This document shows, piece after piece, positions 32,978 to 46,795 of a stretch of 64,000 nt of DNA; position 1 is the first letter of the stretch; each line of letters opens with the position of its first letter. Both the position numbers and the translations under genes were made by a program. The stretch is taken from contig OY992833.1 of assembly GCA_963921425.1 (NCBI GenBank), positions 12,379,738 to 12,443,737 on the forward strand, written 5' to 3'. Source of the stretch: Dryas octopetala (lineage: Eukaryota > Streptophyta > Magnoliopsida > Rosales > Rosaceae). The notes beneath the pieces were generated by a model, which worked only from the letters and a program-made list of their open reading frames with translations, made no database searches and was not told where the DNA came from.

Positions 32978-35900
32978 CTATTTCCCTCCTTTGATTAATG
33001 TGAGGGCCTCAGACTCGGTGGGAAGTGCGGGGATTGCGCCTTTCTTGGTAGTTGTAATTGCTCCACATGCATTTGCAAATTTTAGTACCCCCCTCAACCT
33101 TTGCTCATCCTGACATCAATAAAGTAAGTAATTAATTTTAGGGTCAATAATTGATGAGGCCAAATAGAAAAAGATCATCCACTTCTCAGGGTCCACATAG
33201 ATTTGCATTCCAAGATTCATCATTGTTCATCATTGAAACTATAAGTTACATCTGGTAATTACGTCAAAATAATAGTTACATGATTTTTATTATATAATGA
33301 GTAATGACATATTAAAATATTACTTATGAGAAATTAATACAAACTAAAAACCAATGAGTATAAAATAAATAAATGAATGATTCCATTTCCATATATGATA
33401 TGATGTACTACTACTACTACTTACTTCAAGAACGGATTGGTCATCAACAATCTTTGCAAGGAGGGCACCCACAAATGAATCACCAGCACCGGTTGTATCC
33501 ACCGCTTCCACTGGGAATGCTTCCACAGCTCCTCGGAAATTCTATGTTTTTACAAAAACAAAATTAAGCAAACAATTAAGTGAGTGACTGAGTGACTGAG
33601 TATTAGAAATAAAATGAATCAAATGACACCAACCTACATGCATGTTTTCCAAATTGAGTTATCTGCTGGTTCTATTTGGTCACATGTCCCCCCCTCCATT
33701 GGTAGGTACACTCTCAATTAAAACAAAAGCAATAACACTCAACCACTCACCACATGAAACAAATACTAAATACGGTAAATACCAACACTTGGAACTCAGT
33801 GAATATTAATGTCACTGAAATCCATTAATTAAAAATTCACTATCCTCCAAAATTTGTCAACAAACGCAATAAAACTCAATAAATTTTCCACTTTCATTGG
33901 CCTTATTGAAAAGTTTCTGCTCATACTATTATTATAGAGTTGGTCCACTCTAATGAATTGGTCAGACCCCAATACCTCTTTTTCTGTTCTTTCCAATATA
34001 TAAAAATAAATAAAAAATAAGAAGTTATAATTATGAGTCCTTTAGTGCCCCAATCAAACAATACAAAGATATGTAGATCACCATTTGGTCTACAGTCGTC
34101 ACCTAATCTCCCAGAAGAAGGGTTCAAATCTCATAATCGAAAGTTGTTGATTGATAAAAAAAATAATACAAAGAATAGATCCTACTAAGCTAACTTGCTG
34201 TGTCCACACTCCACAAAGCCAAAAGAAAAATCATGACATGAGCTACCTAGCTACCTACCCCCCAATGCAACCAACAAATTAAAGTGACAATTAATTAATT
34301 GATGGGAAAAGTTTTAAAAGAAGACTTAAACTTTAACCATGTGTCAATTCATGATATGAATTATATGGATTGTACAAATTTGCCCCCTCAACTTTCCTTT
34401 GGATGCCAATATGCACTTCCGTCAAGTCGGTTGCAAATTCCGTCCAAAAGTTATCACAAAGATATCAGTATATCACGTGTGTAGCACGTGATCACTTTCT
34501 CAGAGGTAAATTCGTCATTCCACTTGTAATACAAGTTCATAGAAGTTAAACCACTTCACAAACATGGCCTTTTTTTTGATGAAAAATATAACTGGACTAA
34601 CGAAAGCAGCAAATTGGCTTCAAAACTAAAGTTAAGGAAGCACATTGATACAACCCATAATATGCATCCTTAATTGACACAGAGGTAAAAGTTCAAGTCA
34701 TTTTTGAAACATTTTTCTCTTAATTGATTAATTACAGAGCTAGCAATTCAATTTGAAAGATGAAGAGTTACTAGTACTACTGACCTTGGTGTAGTATCTG
34801 CAACCATGCTCCCCAAGAGTGACGAGGAGGAGCTTCAGGTTGTCCTTCCAGAGAGACAAGGCATTGGCATCATCAAGCTTGGGGTTCCCTGTGAGGAACT
34901 CCAGCTCCACATCACTCACCTTGATGATGTCAGCCTTCTCCCATATGCTCAATATCTGCTCACGCGCCTCCTCTGGGGAGGGCCACAGCGGTATCCGCAG
35001 GTTCGGGTCGTATGACAGCAACGCCCCTGCGTCTTTCGCCACCTCCATCGCCTTTAGATGTGCCGATCTGCATGGCTCCACGATCAAGCTTATCGATCCA
35101 TAGTGGAACACTTTGGCCTATTATCACAAAATCGAAATATTCATCTTCGTTAACAAAAATAATATTAAACACCTCAGCCTCCACTTATAATAATATTTCT
35201 TTTCACTTTGTTAGAAGAATTGATAAAAGAATGAAAAAATTGAAGGAATAGGTGACACCATTTCTGACCAAAGAAAAAGTGAGCACGTTTTATTTTATTT
35301 ATCCAATTTGTAATAGATGGGCATGTATGATCAATGATGAGTGTTGGTCCACGGCTCGTGCTTGCTGAGCTGGAATGGTGTAGGCTTTAGCTAAGTGACC
35401 AATTAAATTTACATCAACTTGCATAATACTGTATGTCCCATAACTAAAATGAGAATAGAAACACAAGGTTGTTTTGTTTTTTTCCAATTCTCATGGGTCC
35501 CACGACATGTAAAAAATTAGAAAAAGAAAACTGAGAAATCAATTGGATTCTAAAATATTTTCCGAATGGACAAAAAAAAAAAAAATCAAAGGGAATATAT
35601 ATTGTCATCATTTTCCATGCGGGTTGGGATAGTTTTAACTTTTAAGTCATACTAATTATTAAATGGAGCATGTATCATGGCTCATAAAAGAATTGCTTTT
35701 TTAAGTCATATGACGATATCCGAGGTCTACTTAAAATAACCCAAATACCGCGCCAACCAAAATTTAAAAAATTAAATCATTTGGACTTTATTTAACCGAC
35801 CACTTCGTAGAATATTTCTTTAATAAAAGTGGATATGACCTGTGTAGATTTTATATGAATATATCACACTTTTATTAAAAGAGATGATCCACGAAGTGGT

Positions 35901-37143
35901 CAATTACCATGTCTCAATAACTCAATTTAAAAACTATTTTAACGAGACCCTTACAAGTTAAAATGTCATCTTAAAATTAAATTGGTCGAGTATATATACT
36001 CGACGAGGGTAATTAGGTAAAAAAAACAAGCATAGTTAAAATTATTAATTTTTTAAATCAGGAGCCAAAGCTGAAGGCAGTTAGGCACCTCATGAATCAT
36101 GACAGGTCATTTTATAAAATGGTTTTTTTTTTTAGAAAAAAAAAAAAAAGAATTCTGCCATAATAAGGGGCGTGTTCGTGTGACTTGTGAGCGTGCGGAG
36201 ACGTTAGTCAAAGTAAAACCCTGACCCCCCACCAAAAGACAAACAACTATATCTAACCCTATTCTAGACGCAGTGCAGCAGATCACTCACTCGCTTACCA
36301 AAGCGTCTGAAAAAGAAAACAAGTAACTCTTAAAGCCAAACTCCCACCACCAAACATATCTTTTTTTTTTTCTTGTTTTTTTTTTTTTTTTTTCTAGAAT
36401 TATTTATCCAAACTAGAGGAAATATCAGGAAAAGGAATTTCAAATTTTCTCGAAAAAATCTTAGAACGGATGTTTTGGAATTTGGACGAACATTAGAACT
36501 GTTGTAAGTGGGACCTACCCCACCCTATCGGAGAATTAAGGGCCGTGAGTGAGTTACAGTGTGTATATACTATTAGATCTAGTATTGGGATCCACACCTT
36601 TTGCGCTGACGTGTCGGTAACGTCAGAAACAACTGTTCCGTCACCGGCATGTTAGCCTATCACACCCACGGACACTGCTCCATCCAAAATACACGCAAGC
36701 AAAAGAGTCAAAGAGAGAAAGCGTACCGATTTGATCAGCTCGAAGTTGAGCTCCTCGGGCCGGAGCAACATGTCGGCGCTGGGGTTGCGGTAGAACATGA
36801 ACTCACGCTCTCCGTCGGCGCGTAGAGTCACGAAGGCAAGCGCGGTGCGAGCGCCTTGGTCGAAGAGGATGCCTTGGCCTGCGACGCCGTTTTGCTTCAA
36901 GATGCCGGCGAGCTGGTGGCCGAAGTCGTCGTCGCCGAGTTTGCCTACGAAGGCTGACTTGCCGCCGAGGCGGGCCACCGCGATCGCCACGTTGGCGGGG
37001 GCCCCACCGGGGGCTTTGAGGAACCCCGGGGCCTCCGCCAGCGACACGCCCGATACGGTCGGCACGAAGTCGATCAGCATCTCCCCGAAGCTCACGATCA
37101 GGCCCTGACCGGTCGCAGACACGCCATTGGTCGCTGTAGCCAT
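32978..37143 (-). CDS. FRK: Fructokinase (pfkB family), four exons
   Basis: The exons (minus) are 37143-36727, 35117-34785, 33541-33425 and 33109-32978. All introns are GT-AG and phase 0, and the frame ends at TAG, giving 332 residues, the usual plant fructokinase length. The enzyme phosphorylates fructose to fructose-6-phosphate with ATP, downstream of sucrose cleavage. Evidence: N-terminal [20 protein letters not shown]; pfkB signature 1 around residues 47-70 ([20 protein letters not shown]); the substrate/lid region [46 protein letters not shown]; and pfkB signature 2 with the catalytic Asp in [14 protein letters not shown] (exon 3). The C-terminus is [20 protein letters not shown]. No transit peptide precedes [10 protein letters not shown], so it is probably cytosolic. 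It appears most like the Arabidopsis FRK1/FRK4 group. The start is the only ATG before the conserved N-terminus. Introns are 1.6, 1.2 and 0.3 kb. Confidence 0.95.
35808..35902. repeat. Foldback repeat in fructokinase intron 1
   Basis: GACCACTTCGTAGAATATTTC is inverted about 50 bp later as GATGATCCACGAAGTGGTC, with AATAAAAGTG also mirrored in the arms. It is probably a small foldback MITE; no target duplication was assigned. Confidence 0.65.
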
Positions 37144-37236
37144 GCCTTCACAGAGAGAGAGAGAGGGTTTGGTGGGTGTGCAAGGAAATAATAAGAGAGA
37201 GAGAGAGAGAGAGAGGAGGTTGGATCGGAAGGTACG

Positions 37237-37248
37237 TTGTATTTATAG
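37237..37248 (-). promoter_or_regulatory. TATA box of the fructokinase gene
   Basis: On the minus strand CTCTATAAATAC lies about 100 bases upstream of the fructokinase ATG. A CT-rich tract ((GA)n on the plus strand, about 37194-37216) lies between it and the start codon, as is common in plant 5' untranslated regions. Confidence 0.6.
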
Positions 37249-37734
37249 AGTGGGATTACAAATCCGAGTGGGAGAGGGGAGAGAGAGAGGACAAACTGAG
37301 AAAGGATTATGCATAATTAAATTAAAGTTAATGGATTTTTTTACTAATTGATTAGGATTATGTAAATTTTAAGTGGATATTAATTTGCTACCTACCTTTT
37401 TAATCCTTATCCGGGGCCCACTTGGAGGATAATGTCTCTCATTTGCGGAGCCCAGTTGGCATACCTACCAATCAACCATTAATTTGATTAATTAATTAAT
37501 TTTTCAATGATTTTAATGCTGAATAAAAGTCTATTTTCCCTCTAAAAAAAATGTTAAATTTGAATTGGGGACTTATTCTTGAGTATGTATTGTATGTCCA
37601 TTTAAAGAATAAATTTTGAATAATGAGCATTTATTACACTCAAATATAATAAGTTTAACCTGTTATTAATTTTAGCAGTACAAAGTGTGATTTTATTGTT
37701 ATTAAATTAATTAATTTTTATAATCCGAAATTTT

Positions 37735-39026
37735 AAATCCTCTAATCATTCAAAAAATTTGCCTAAATCTCTACCAATTTAGAAACTTTCTCAAAATTCC
37801 CTATAACTTATAATTCTAAATTACCCTTCTAACGCACTAACTCACGTTGATACGCGATAACATCACTGTAACTGAATTTTGCTGAAACTAAATTTTTGGC
37901 TGAAACTCAATATTTCTCTAAAACTAAAATCAAACACTAAAACTGAAAATCAAATATTTACTAAAATTAAAAATAGAATATTCCTTCAAAATGAAATATT
38001 CAAATTGTAACTAAATTGAAAAAATAACACCGCAAAAATTAATTACACCATCACACTGCTTAAATATTCTATTACACCTAAAATGAAACAATTTCACATA
38101 AACACTAAAAAAATAGTTACAGAGTTACAAAGCTTGGGCATTTTTTCAATTACAACTGAAACTGAACCAAAATCTTCAGAACTTCAAATCTTCAAGTTCT
38201 AACTGAAACTTAACAATAAAACAATTTCAATAAAAATGAAATGAAACAAAACACTATAATTATATACAAAACATAGTTATAAGTGAAACTGAATTTTCAC
38301 GTATTAAAACTAAATTTTCACGAAAAGATTAATGGCTTGCCAGATATTATGTACCATAATAACATGTATTACCTATCTTAATTTTTGTACAGTACACATT
38401 ACCTTATGGCAGAGTCCAAGTTGGTCATTCCACAAACACCAAACAGTAATTAGAAGTTGACATCCAAATTCAAAACGAAGACAACCAAAATGCAAATTGA
38501 AAAATGCTCAGATCATGAAAACGTAAAATTATATTAACAATCAGATCCAAAAGACATAAATTTGAGGAACATGGAGAGCGAAAAAAAAGAAAGAGAAAGA
38601 GAGAAGTCATTGACAGGTATAGAGGAATTTAGAGATGGTAGTGGCCTGGCTGCAAAGCTTTTTGTAGAGAGGACAACGCCGGAACACAAAGATCACCAAC
38701 AAGGATGACGCCGACTTCTCTCATTCGAAACAGCAGGCTTACAGGTTGTCCAAATCTTCTAATGGCACCAGCGGACTTGGGACGACGGGTGGAAGCCATC
38801 CTTGGCGGTTTGGAACCTCGTCGCCTCCATAATCAGTGGATTGCCAATGAGGGAGCTCGGGTCTGCCTAGATTTGATCCGACGTCAACATTTGGTTTCAT
38901 GGCACATGGAGGGCAGGGGGAGGAGAGGTGAGCGTGTTGGGACTGGTCTCGCCGGCAAACATTACAGGACAGCGAAGAACGTGCTGGCGACAGCCGCGGG
39001 GAGAGAAAGACGCACAAAGATGAGAT

Positions 39027-39092
<66 letters not shown>

Positions 39093-39268
39093 TGAGAAAT
39101 TAAATTGGAAAACTGATTTTGAATAACCTAGGGTTATAATAGAAATATTAAAAAAACACAAAAAAATGGGGTCAAACATAGCTGGGTGTTAGTTAAGCAA
39201 GGGGTATTGGGAGAATTTAAGTAATTAGTAAGGGGTTTTGAATAAGTTTTATTAAGTGTGGAGGATTT
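37735..39268. mobile_element. Putative inverted-repeat element carrying a (GA)n run
   Basis: AAATCCTCTAATCATTCAAAA near 37735 is matched, with divergence, by the complement of the sequence ending near 39268 (AAATCCTCCACACTTAATAAA). The similarity of the arms decays over roughly 100 bp. The middle contains a GC-richer patch (38680-39010), whose open frames match no family I recognise, and a (GA)n run at about 39027-39089. No target duplication is evident. Confidence 0.4.
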
Positions 39269-40980
39269 GAAATAATTAAGCTCTAAATAAGTGTTTATGA
39301 ATAGTTTACTGTAATTTTATAATAGTTTATTAATTGAACATCTAATAAAATTTGTTCGGAATGTATTTTTTCACAACTGTGGTCTTCACTTATGGATTCG
39401 TGCTTCACAATTCATCATTTCATCCGATAAACCACATGCTATTAGAGCATCAATATAGGGATTGATCACTTGTGTTATATGGGCTGAAGCTTTTAAACTC
39501 AAACAAGGACTACTTGTCACTCCAAAGGTTGAACCAACAATATCTTATGCTTGCATGATATTGGACAATTGCTGGATTTCAACACGCATTTTGGGAAACA
39601 AATTATGTAGTTAATACTTTGGCATTAATGAGTTATTCTGTTTCAACAACGATTTGACTTTCTCATTTTCTTCACATAGTTCTCTGTTTCAACAATTTTT
39701 TAACTTTCTCATTTTCCTCACATAGTTCTCTTTTGATAATACTAGTTTGCCTTATTTTTTCATATTAATAAATAATTTTCTTTGTTTAAAAAATCTTATG
39801 GATATTTTATTTGGATTTAAGACTTGTGTGAATTTTATTTGTGATGGATGTAGGTTAATCGACTATGTTATTAGCGCAAGTTGATGCATTATTTGTAATC
39901 GGACTTTCCCGGTCCCAGGTGGAAGGCACTATAAGTCTATAATTGGAAGTATTTTCCACTTTGTTTAATTATTTTTCCACTAATAATAATCTTGTAATAA
40001 ATCTTAATAAAATAAAAAGTGTTAGGAATGATTGATAGTACGATAATTACATCTTACTTTACCTTTCATTAGTTATTATTATTATTTTCATTCGTTTGCC
40101 ATATGTTTTCATCACTTAGGATTTGTGTGGTTCACATTTTAGAAGTTTAAGAATGAGAAAATAATTTCAGTACATATATCCTATAAGGCTATAAAACACA
40201 CTAAAAGGAAAAAAAATTTAAATGAATAACAAAATTATCTACCAGATTATTAAGGAAAAAAATAAAAATAAAAATCATAAACGGCATAATTTTACTTCAC
40301 GTGCGAATTCTGGGGACTCGGGTGACACCGACACACAGCCCACAGGCACACGCCCACAGCTGCCCACAGAAAATTTGAACGAAATGCAACCCTCCTTTCC
40401 CTTCCTCCATTTTCTTTTCATTGCGGATCCCAATATAATATTTAATTTGATTTTCATAATATCAATATAGTATCCATCTATATTTATATTATATTCTACC
40501 ATATGATATAACACTATAAAGTAATAAGAGATTGCATAAATGAGACTTGTTAGAAAAAATACTATTATTTATCAAGATACAAAACCAATAAATTTTAAGA
40601 AATAATCTCCTCTCTTATTAATTCATTATTTTTCATTATATCATTCTTTCCCCGTGGGGTGCTGGTTCCAGTCAGTTCCACAGGGTGATTTACCTTTTCT
40701 TAAAAAGAAACAAATTGTTCGACAAAAAAAAATTGTTTAAATCTATATATACATAAAGAGAATATGTTAGTTGAATGAAACATTTAAAATACCAAATTCT
40801 ACCTTCAGTTAAATAAAATGTTAAAATATAACAAATTTAGTATAAAGGGTAAGATCATAAATAATTAATTTATTAAATTTAAAAATTTTAAATTAAATAA
40901 AAAAACATGTCCCTCAAAAAAGGAACCTCTAACAATATTAAGTTGAAAAATAAAAAAACTCTTGTATGTAAAGTTATTGT
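39269..40980. other. Intergenic, AT-rich, no gene seen
   Basis: No coding exon, RNA gene or bounded repeat is recognisable. The patch at 40300-40400 is GC-richer (ACACAGCCCACAGGCACACG) but lacks a coding signature. Confidence 0.5.
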
Positions 40981-40997
40981 TTATCTATTTACTTTAT

Positions 40998-41000
<3 letters not shown>

Positions 41001-41056
<56 letters not shown>
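41001..41056. repeat. (CT)n microsatellite
   Basis: A perfect CT run of about 56 bp. A second starts at about 41177 and a third short CT cluster at 41265. The serine/leucine open frames here are artefacts of these runs. Confidence 0.95.
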
Positions 41057-41059
<3 letters not shown>

Positions 41060-41172
41060 TTCCATCTCCATCTCATTCTCCTTCTCCTTCTCTGATGGCC
41101 TCACTCTCCCTCTCCATCTTCTTCTTCAATCGCACCTTTATCGTCTAGTGAGTAAGGTTGACGAGACCACAA

Positions 41173-41176
<4 letters not shown>

Positions 41177-41224
<48 letters not shown>
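41177..41224. repeat. (CT)n microsatellite
   Basis: A perfect CT run of about 46 bp, followed by a CT-rich stretch to about 41330. Downstream (41442-41710) are words related to the palindromic repeat at 25398-25495, suggesting a shared repeat family. Confidence 0.95.
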
Positions 41225-41225
<1 letters not shown>

Positions 41226-42109
41226 ATCTCCTCTCCGATCTCTATCTCCGTTCTCTCTATGTTCTCTCTCTCTCTCTCTCATTGTCTGCGATCTCTTTTC
41301 CTCTCTATCTATTTTTCTCTCTCTCACTCTTCTCTTCGGAACTTTGAAGAAGGCCAGCAACCTCCAAATCGAAGTTTGTCGACCTCTGATCTGGAGGTGT
41401 TAGGCGCGATCTGAAAGAGCTGGGCACGATTTGGAATTACTGGGTGATTGTTACTGTCAAGTAGTAACTATCTAGGACAATAGTAACTATCAGACAACGA
41501 CAATTATTGTTATTATAAAATTAAGATTTTTTTATTCCAAAAGCTTGAATTTTTGTGTTTTGATTGTGTTGGTTTTATGCTTTTTTTTTTTTTTTACATG
41601 TTTATGGAAGAAAAGATAGAATATTTATATAAGTTGTTTTGTTTTGGGTATTGTTGCACAATGAGAATTGCTACTGTCCAACGATAACGATAATTGCCAT
41701 TGTTGGATAGTGGCGATTATCCTTACACAAAAAAAAAAAAAAAAAAAGCTAGGGGCAATTCTCTTGGCGCGAAAAAAAAATACTAGGCGTGCTGGACTCC
41801 ATTTCCAGCGCATTTTTCCATGTGATTTCATTAAAGTAGAGTGCATTGGGATTTGATTTTTGATAGTGAACCTTAAAAAAAACCTATTTTCTAAAATAGA
41901 CTTAAAAAAAAAAAACTTTTTTTTTTTTTTGTCAAAACTATACATTTAGTTACTCTTATTAAATAATTAATCATTTAATTTTGTAAATGTGAACATCTAA
42001 AGAAGGTATTATTTTATGAGTTTATTTAGTTACTCTTATTAAATAATTATGTCATGATGTTTCCATTGAACCTTCACTAATGGCATTTTCTTGTGTCTAA
42101 GTTTCTTAG

Positions 42110-43330
42110 TCCCATAGGCCAAAGCACACATTAGCCCCCTTCTACATAAGTCACATCTTTTTCCAAAGGTAAATTAACTTATGGCATAATTGTATGGTAA
42201 ATTAACTTATGGCATAATTGTAGGAAATTAAATGTGTGCCCTAAGGCCAATCGTTACCAACCTTGAGGACAACATTTCAGGCAGTCATTCGTCGAGTAGA
42301 CCCATTAATACAGATGATACCTTAGAGCCATTTAATAGGAGTGTATAGGTGGAATAAAGGTTTGTTATCCACAAGACCTATACATCTCCATTGATAGTTC
42401 TTAAACAGTTCCTGATCGAAGGGATTATTGTATAGGAAACAATATATCCTAGTGAGATCAGCATAGCTCTTTAGCCTACTCAAATATGGAGGCGGTCAGT
42501 CTCAGACTATGCGTGTGGAGACACCAAGGGCAAAGAGTATGGGTGCCTATAAGGAATATAGGTCCACTGAACAAGATCAACAAATGAGAATCTTGTATGG
42601 AGTGAAAAACCTGTCAAATAAGATCTCATTAGTTGTAGTAGATTCGAAATTAGTTCTTTGACCTGAGACACCATCAACTGTCTTGTGCGACTGATCGATG
42701 TGCTTTGGTGATGCAATGCACATGTAACGAGGTACAATGTGTGTATCGCTGTGTATAGTGAAAAGAAACATGAAGGCATATAAGTGGTCAATAAGGGATC
42801 TATCGCCTTACCTTGTGCGGAAGAAAAGATTGTCTTATGCAATTGATCTAACGTGAGTCAAAGACTTCAGTGGAAGCATATGGGTGTGATGACATTTAGA
42901 ATGAAGTTTTTCTAACTGTATCTTGACCAGGCTCATGATAAAAAAGATATCTGACATAGCATCACGATCAAATTATTTGACAATGCTCCATACCTCATAT
43001 CAGTGATCGGGACAACTATTGACTAATGGATAGAAGGACCGTACTGAATTGTAACTACAACATAATAGGTTCCAATAATATGTTCGATAAGCCTAAAACA
43101 TAGTTAAGTGTCACACAAGGCCTTTGGAAGCCCCGTGAATAATAGGTCTAATGCACCTTATCATCTCTAAGAGATATAAGTGCAATTATTCTCATGGGAA
43201 AATCAAATAGATATTTGATTGTTCCATTGCCAAATTGAAATAGAACCTAAGGATCTCATACCTATATATAAGTTGATGTCCTAGAAGAAACATGATGAGT
43301 TAAGTAACTTTATGATAGTTGACCAAAATA
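42110..43330. other. Unclassified, probably retroelement-derived non-coding sequence
   Basis: This 1.2-kb stretch has more balanced base composition than its surroundings. It contains phrases such as AGATCAGCATAGCTCTTTAG and GGTCAGTCTCAGACTATGCG, which I associate with non-coding parts of plant LTR elements. No polyprotein domain, LTR pair or target duplication could be shown; the open frames of about 110 codons match no family. Confidence 0.3.
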
Positions 43331-44540
43331 ATTAGAAATGAACGATTAATTTAAAAAGTTTTAGCAACAACAAAAATTTTATTTATTTAAAAAGCCAACC
43401 CCTTGGGGTATTGAGTTTTACCAAGACACCCTATTAAGCATTCCTATATAGTGATGTTTAGATACATACACAACAAACCAACCCAAAAGATAACAACTGA
43501 TGTTCAAAATATTTACAAGACATGACATTATAAAACAAAGGAGAAGACATCATGATGAGGAGCCAACATAAGCAGCAAAATGGAGACCTGCAAGGTGCCA
43601 ACAAAGATCAAGTGTTACACCTTCAAGATCAATCAAGATCATCAACCAAAGGATAATCTGCACTAAGAAATAAGTACAGAAATAGGTAAGCATCATATAC
43701 GTTCAATCACATCCTGATGCCGGGTGCATCAGCATTAATTCAAATGAAACGACAAGGTCAAATAAAATGAAGAGTTTGGAGATCATGATGTTTTGGTTCA
43801 TGAAAAAGGGTGAGAAAAGGCATAAAATAGGGTTCCAACATTGGGGAAATCGATCTAGGGCTCAATGGGATTGATCCCACAACAAAAAATACAAGAAGAA
43901 ACAAACTAGGGAAACAAGATCAATCCTTCAAAGAAGGTGCAAGCACGAGATCGGTCACGGTCTCAACGAGATTGATCCTCCATATATATAGGGTGCCAAT
44001 TCTTGATTGCAAGACATGATCGATCGTCTTCCTCTTGGGATCGATTATGCATGTACCTTCCAAAAGACGTTTCAAGACTTTCCTTTTAAAATTTTTATGT
44101 TTTCAATATTTCTTTTATTATTCCTAAGATTTGGGAGTCTTTTCTTGCAAGTAAAGACTTTCCTTTTAATTGCAATTAGGATTTTACCTTTCTTATGTTT
44201 TAAGCATCCTAGTTGATTTAGGGTTTTATGTTCTTTATATAAACTAAAATATAGGGTTGTAATATTTGGATTATCAAAAAAAATTTAGAATATTTTCTCC
44301 ATATTTTCCTATTCCCTTGGTATTTTTAGGTATCAACAAGGCAATAAAAGCCTTTTCTCTGGTCATTCTCATCCTTGAGAATTAACGGATTAAAGGAAGG
44401 TTGAGTTTTGAATCCTTCACATCTACCCAAAACATGCTGCAAAACTCACTTAAACTTATACCCAAAAGGAAGCATTTTAGGATTAAAGGAAGGTTGGTTT
44501 TTTGGAGCTAAATAACGGCACCCAAAAGAAAAACATCACT

Positions 44541-44571
<31 letters not shown>

Positions 44572-44586
44572 TATATATATATATAT
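43331..44586. other. Intergenic, no gene seen
   Basis: Between 43800 and 44020 GATCGAT-like words recur (ATCGATCTAGG, GATCGATCGTC), and a TATA-like CATATATATAGGG lies at 43980. This could be LTR sequence, but no ends were found. No coding exon is supported. Confidence 0.35.
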
Positions 44587-44938
44587 GAGAAATTTTATTT
44601 AATAACCCTTTTAAATACTCCTTAAACTTTTTTGACTCCTTAGCCCCAAAACTAACAATAATGACCCTTTTTATATTTTTCAGACCAAAATACCCCTTTA
44701 TATATGAAAATGTCGCTACAGTCCACCATGTGTCGAAAAAAAATTCAACAAGTTATTGCAGTAGCCAAACCCTCCTCCACCTTCTTCCTGCAGCAGCCAT
44801 GGAGAGCGACCTCCCTCATCGGCCAACGACCCATCATCTCCTCTCTCTATCTCTCTCATCTTCTCTCCTAACCCAAATCTGAAAAAAAACAACAAAATTT
44901 GAAAATCTAGATTTGAGTTTTTCTCTAAATGGGTTGGA

Positions 44939-44993
<55 letters not shown>

Positions 44994-45644
44994 AATATGA
45001 GATGTCAGTGGGGAGGTGGATGATGGTGGTGGGCACGGGCCAGCGACCCATCATCTTCTCTCTCTATCTCTCTCTCCTTCTCTCCCAACCCAAATCTAAA
45101 AAAACAAAAAACAAAAAAAATTTGAAAACCTAGATCTGGTGGAATGTGTTATAGCCAGATCTGGTGGAATTTCTGGTCGCCACATGGCGACCACAAATTC
45201 AGCCATGTGGCGACCACAAATTCCACCAGATTTGAAATTTTTTTTGGGTTTTGATGGGGCTGATCTCTCAAAGAGTCAACCATTTTATGGGTTTTTTTTT
45301 TTTTTGTGGATTTTGTTGGGCGACGAGGGGGGAGGCGAGAAGTTTTTTTTTTTTTTATTTGTGGGTTTTGCTGGGTGACGTGGGTTTTTTTTTATATGAT
45401 TTTGCTGGGTTTGCTGTAGTGGTAGGGGATGGAGGCATCGACAGCTGGGGCGGCGAGGGGGTAGTGGTTGGCTGGGTGGGGAAGAGAAAGGAAAAAAAAA
45501 AAAAGCTACAGCAAAAAAAAAAGGTTTTATATGGAGGGTATTATGGATATTTCAAGTTAAAAAGGGTCATTATTGTTAGTTTTGGAGCTAAGAGATCAAA
45601 AAAATTTAAGGGCTATTTAAATGCGTTATTGAATAAAATTTCTC
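44587..45644. mobile_element. Mutator-like element with about 90-bp TIRs
   Basis: GAGAAATTTTATTTAATAACCC at the left and the complement of the right end (GAGAAATTTTATTCAATAACGC) start arms that include ACTAACAATAATGACCCTTTTT in both. The flanking AT-only nonamers agree at about seven of nine bases, so the target duplication is unclear. Inside, about 100 bp (CGACCCATCATCTCCTCTCTC...) is directly repeated near 44826 and 45046, around a (GA)n run at 44942-44992. The open frames are low complexity. Confidence 0.75.
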
Positions 45645-46795
45645 TTATATATTGATAGATAGATCATAGATAGACAGAGATGAGTTTGCAGAGTAATAGG
45701 AGGGAGGGTGGGGGTCGTTGGATTTCGCAGAGTAAGAGTAATCACTAATCAGGGTATAAAGGAGAGTAAAATGGTACGCTGTAACATTTTTTTTTTTTGG
45801 TTTTTCTCTTTATTTTAGTTTAAAGAGTAATCAGGGTTTTTTGGGGTGATGATTTCGTACTCCAATTTTATACACTTGTTTGGGCTTTGCCCTTGCTGTT
45901 TGCCTTTCTATGAAGTTTCTTTCAGATCAAATTTTTTATTTTTTAATTTTATACATTTGTCCTTCCTTTATTTATATAGGGGATGAATACAAGTGTACAA
46001 AATTGGAGTGCAAAAATTACTATATTTTCTTAGTTTATTATTATTTTTTTTCAAAATTGACTTTTCATTGTTTTTGAAAGGGTATAAATCTGAGTAAAAG
46101 TTTTACAACAAAAAAAAAAAAGGTGGAGAAGAAGAGTCATTAGGTGCTAATGTGCTATTAGTAATACTAGCCTCTTGACATGCATGGTGTCAATGCCTTT
46201 TTAGTGTATATTAAAACCAGATAGTTTTATAACTTTCAATTTTCTCCACGTTTTTAGGGGTGTTATTTATTAGAATGTTTTTATGTGACTGTTTTGTTTA
46301 ATAAAGAATATTTTAGGCAATTCCATAACAGCAAACCCAATAGTATAGATCAATAATCTTCTCTAAGAACTCAGTTAAAAGGGAAGTTGTTTTATTCAGA
46401 GCAATAATAAAAATTCTGTAATCATCGAAGAGAGAAGTAGCCGCGCCTCCACTAATGTGTTGAAAAGGCGTTTGAATAAAAAGCAGCTAATGTTGGAATA
46501 AGTTGATTGACATTTGTAAACATCCCTACGAATTCTGGGAATAACTACTTAAATTGAAAGACCTCTGATGCTGACTAACATACTAAACATAACTGCTTTT
46601 CTCCACCCGCCCTAGCTATAATCCCATCCTTATCTTTTAAAATATACAAAAGAGGAATCCATTATATACAAAGTGAAACAGACCACATCTTACAAATAAA
46701 AAATGCAAGAGGAGGGAAGAGTACCAGGTACTCTTCCCTCCTTAGTGGTCCAAAGATGAGGAGAAAATGAAATTAATAATAATAATAATAAAGAT
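45645..46795. other. Intergenic and 3' flank of the CRM gene
   Basis: No exon was seen. The minus-strand sequence from 46795 downward begins with an ATT-repeat (46774-46792) and probably includes the 3' untranslated region of the CRM gene. The perfect 13-bp hairpin AGAGTACC/GGTACTCT at about 46717-46738 is within it. Confidence 0.5.

Noticed and set aside
34040..34180. tRNA-like B-box (GGGTTCAAATCTC) suggesting a SINE
   Set aside because: No matching A-box at proper spacing and no poly-A-bounded target duplication could be found.
38705..39179. Open frames of 107 and 146 codons in a GC-richer patch
   Set aside because: One is partly a (CT)n translation, the other matches no family; the patch lies inside a putative inverted-repeat element.
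41145..41414. Ser-Leu repeat open frames of up to 150 codons
   Set aside because: Translation of (CT)n microsatellites.
42507..42842. 111-codon open frame as a gene
   Set aside because: No conserved motif; the stretch looks like non-coding retroelement sequence, although I cannot prove which.
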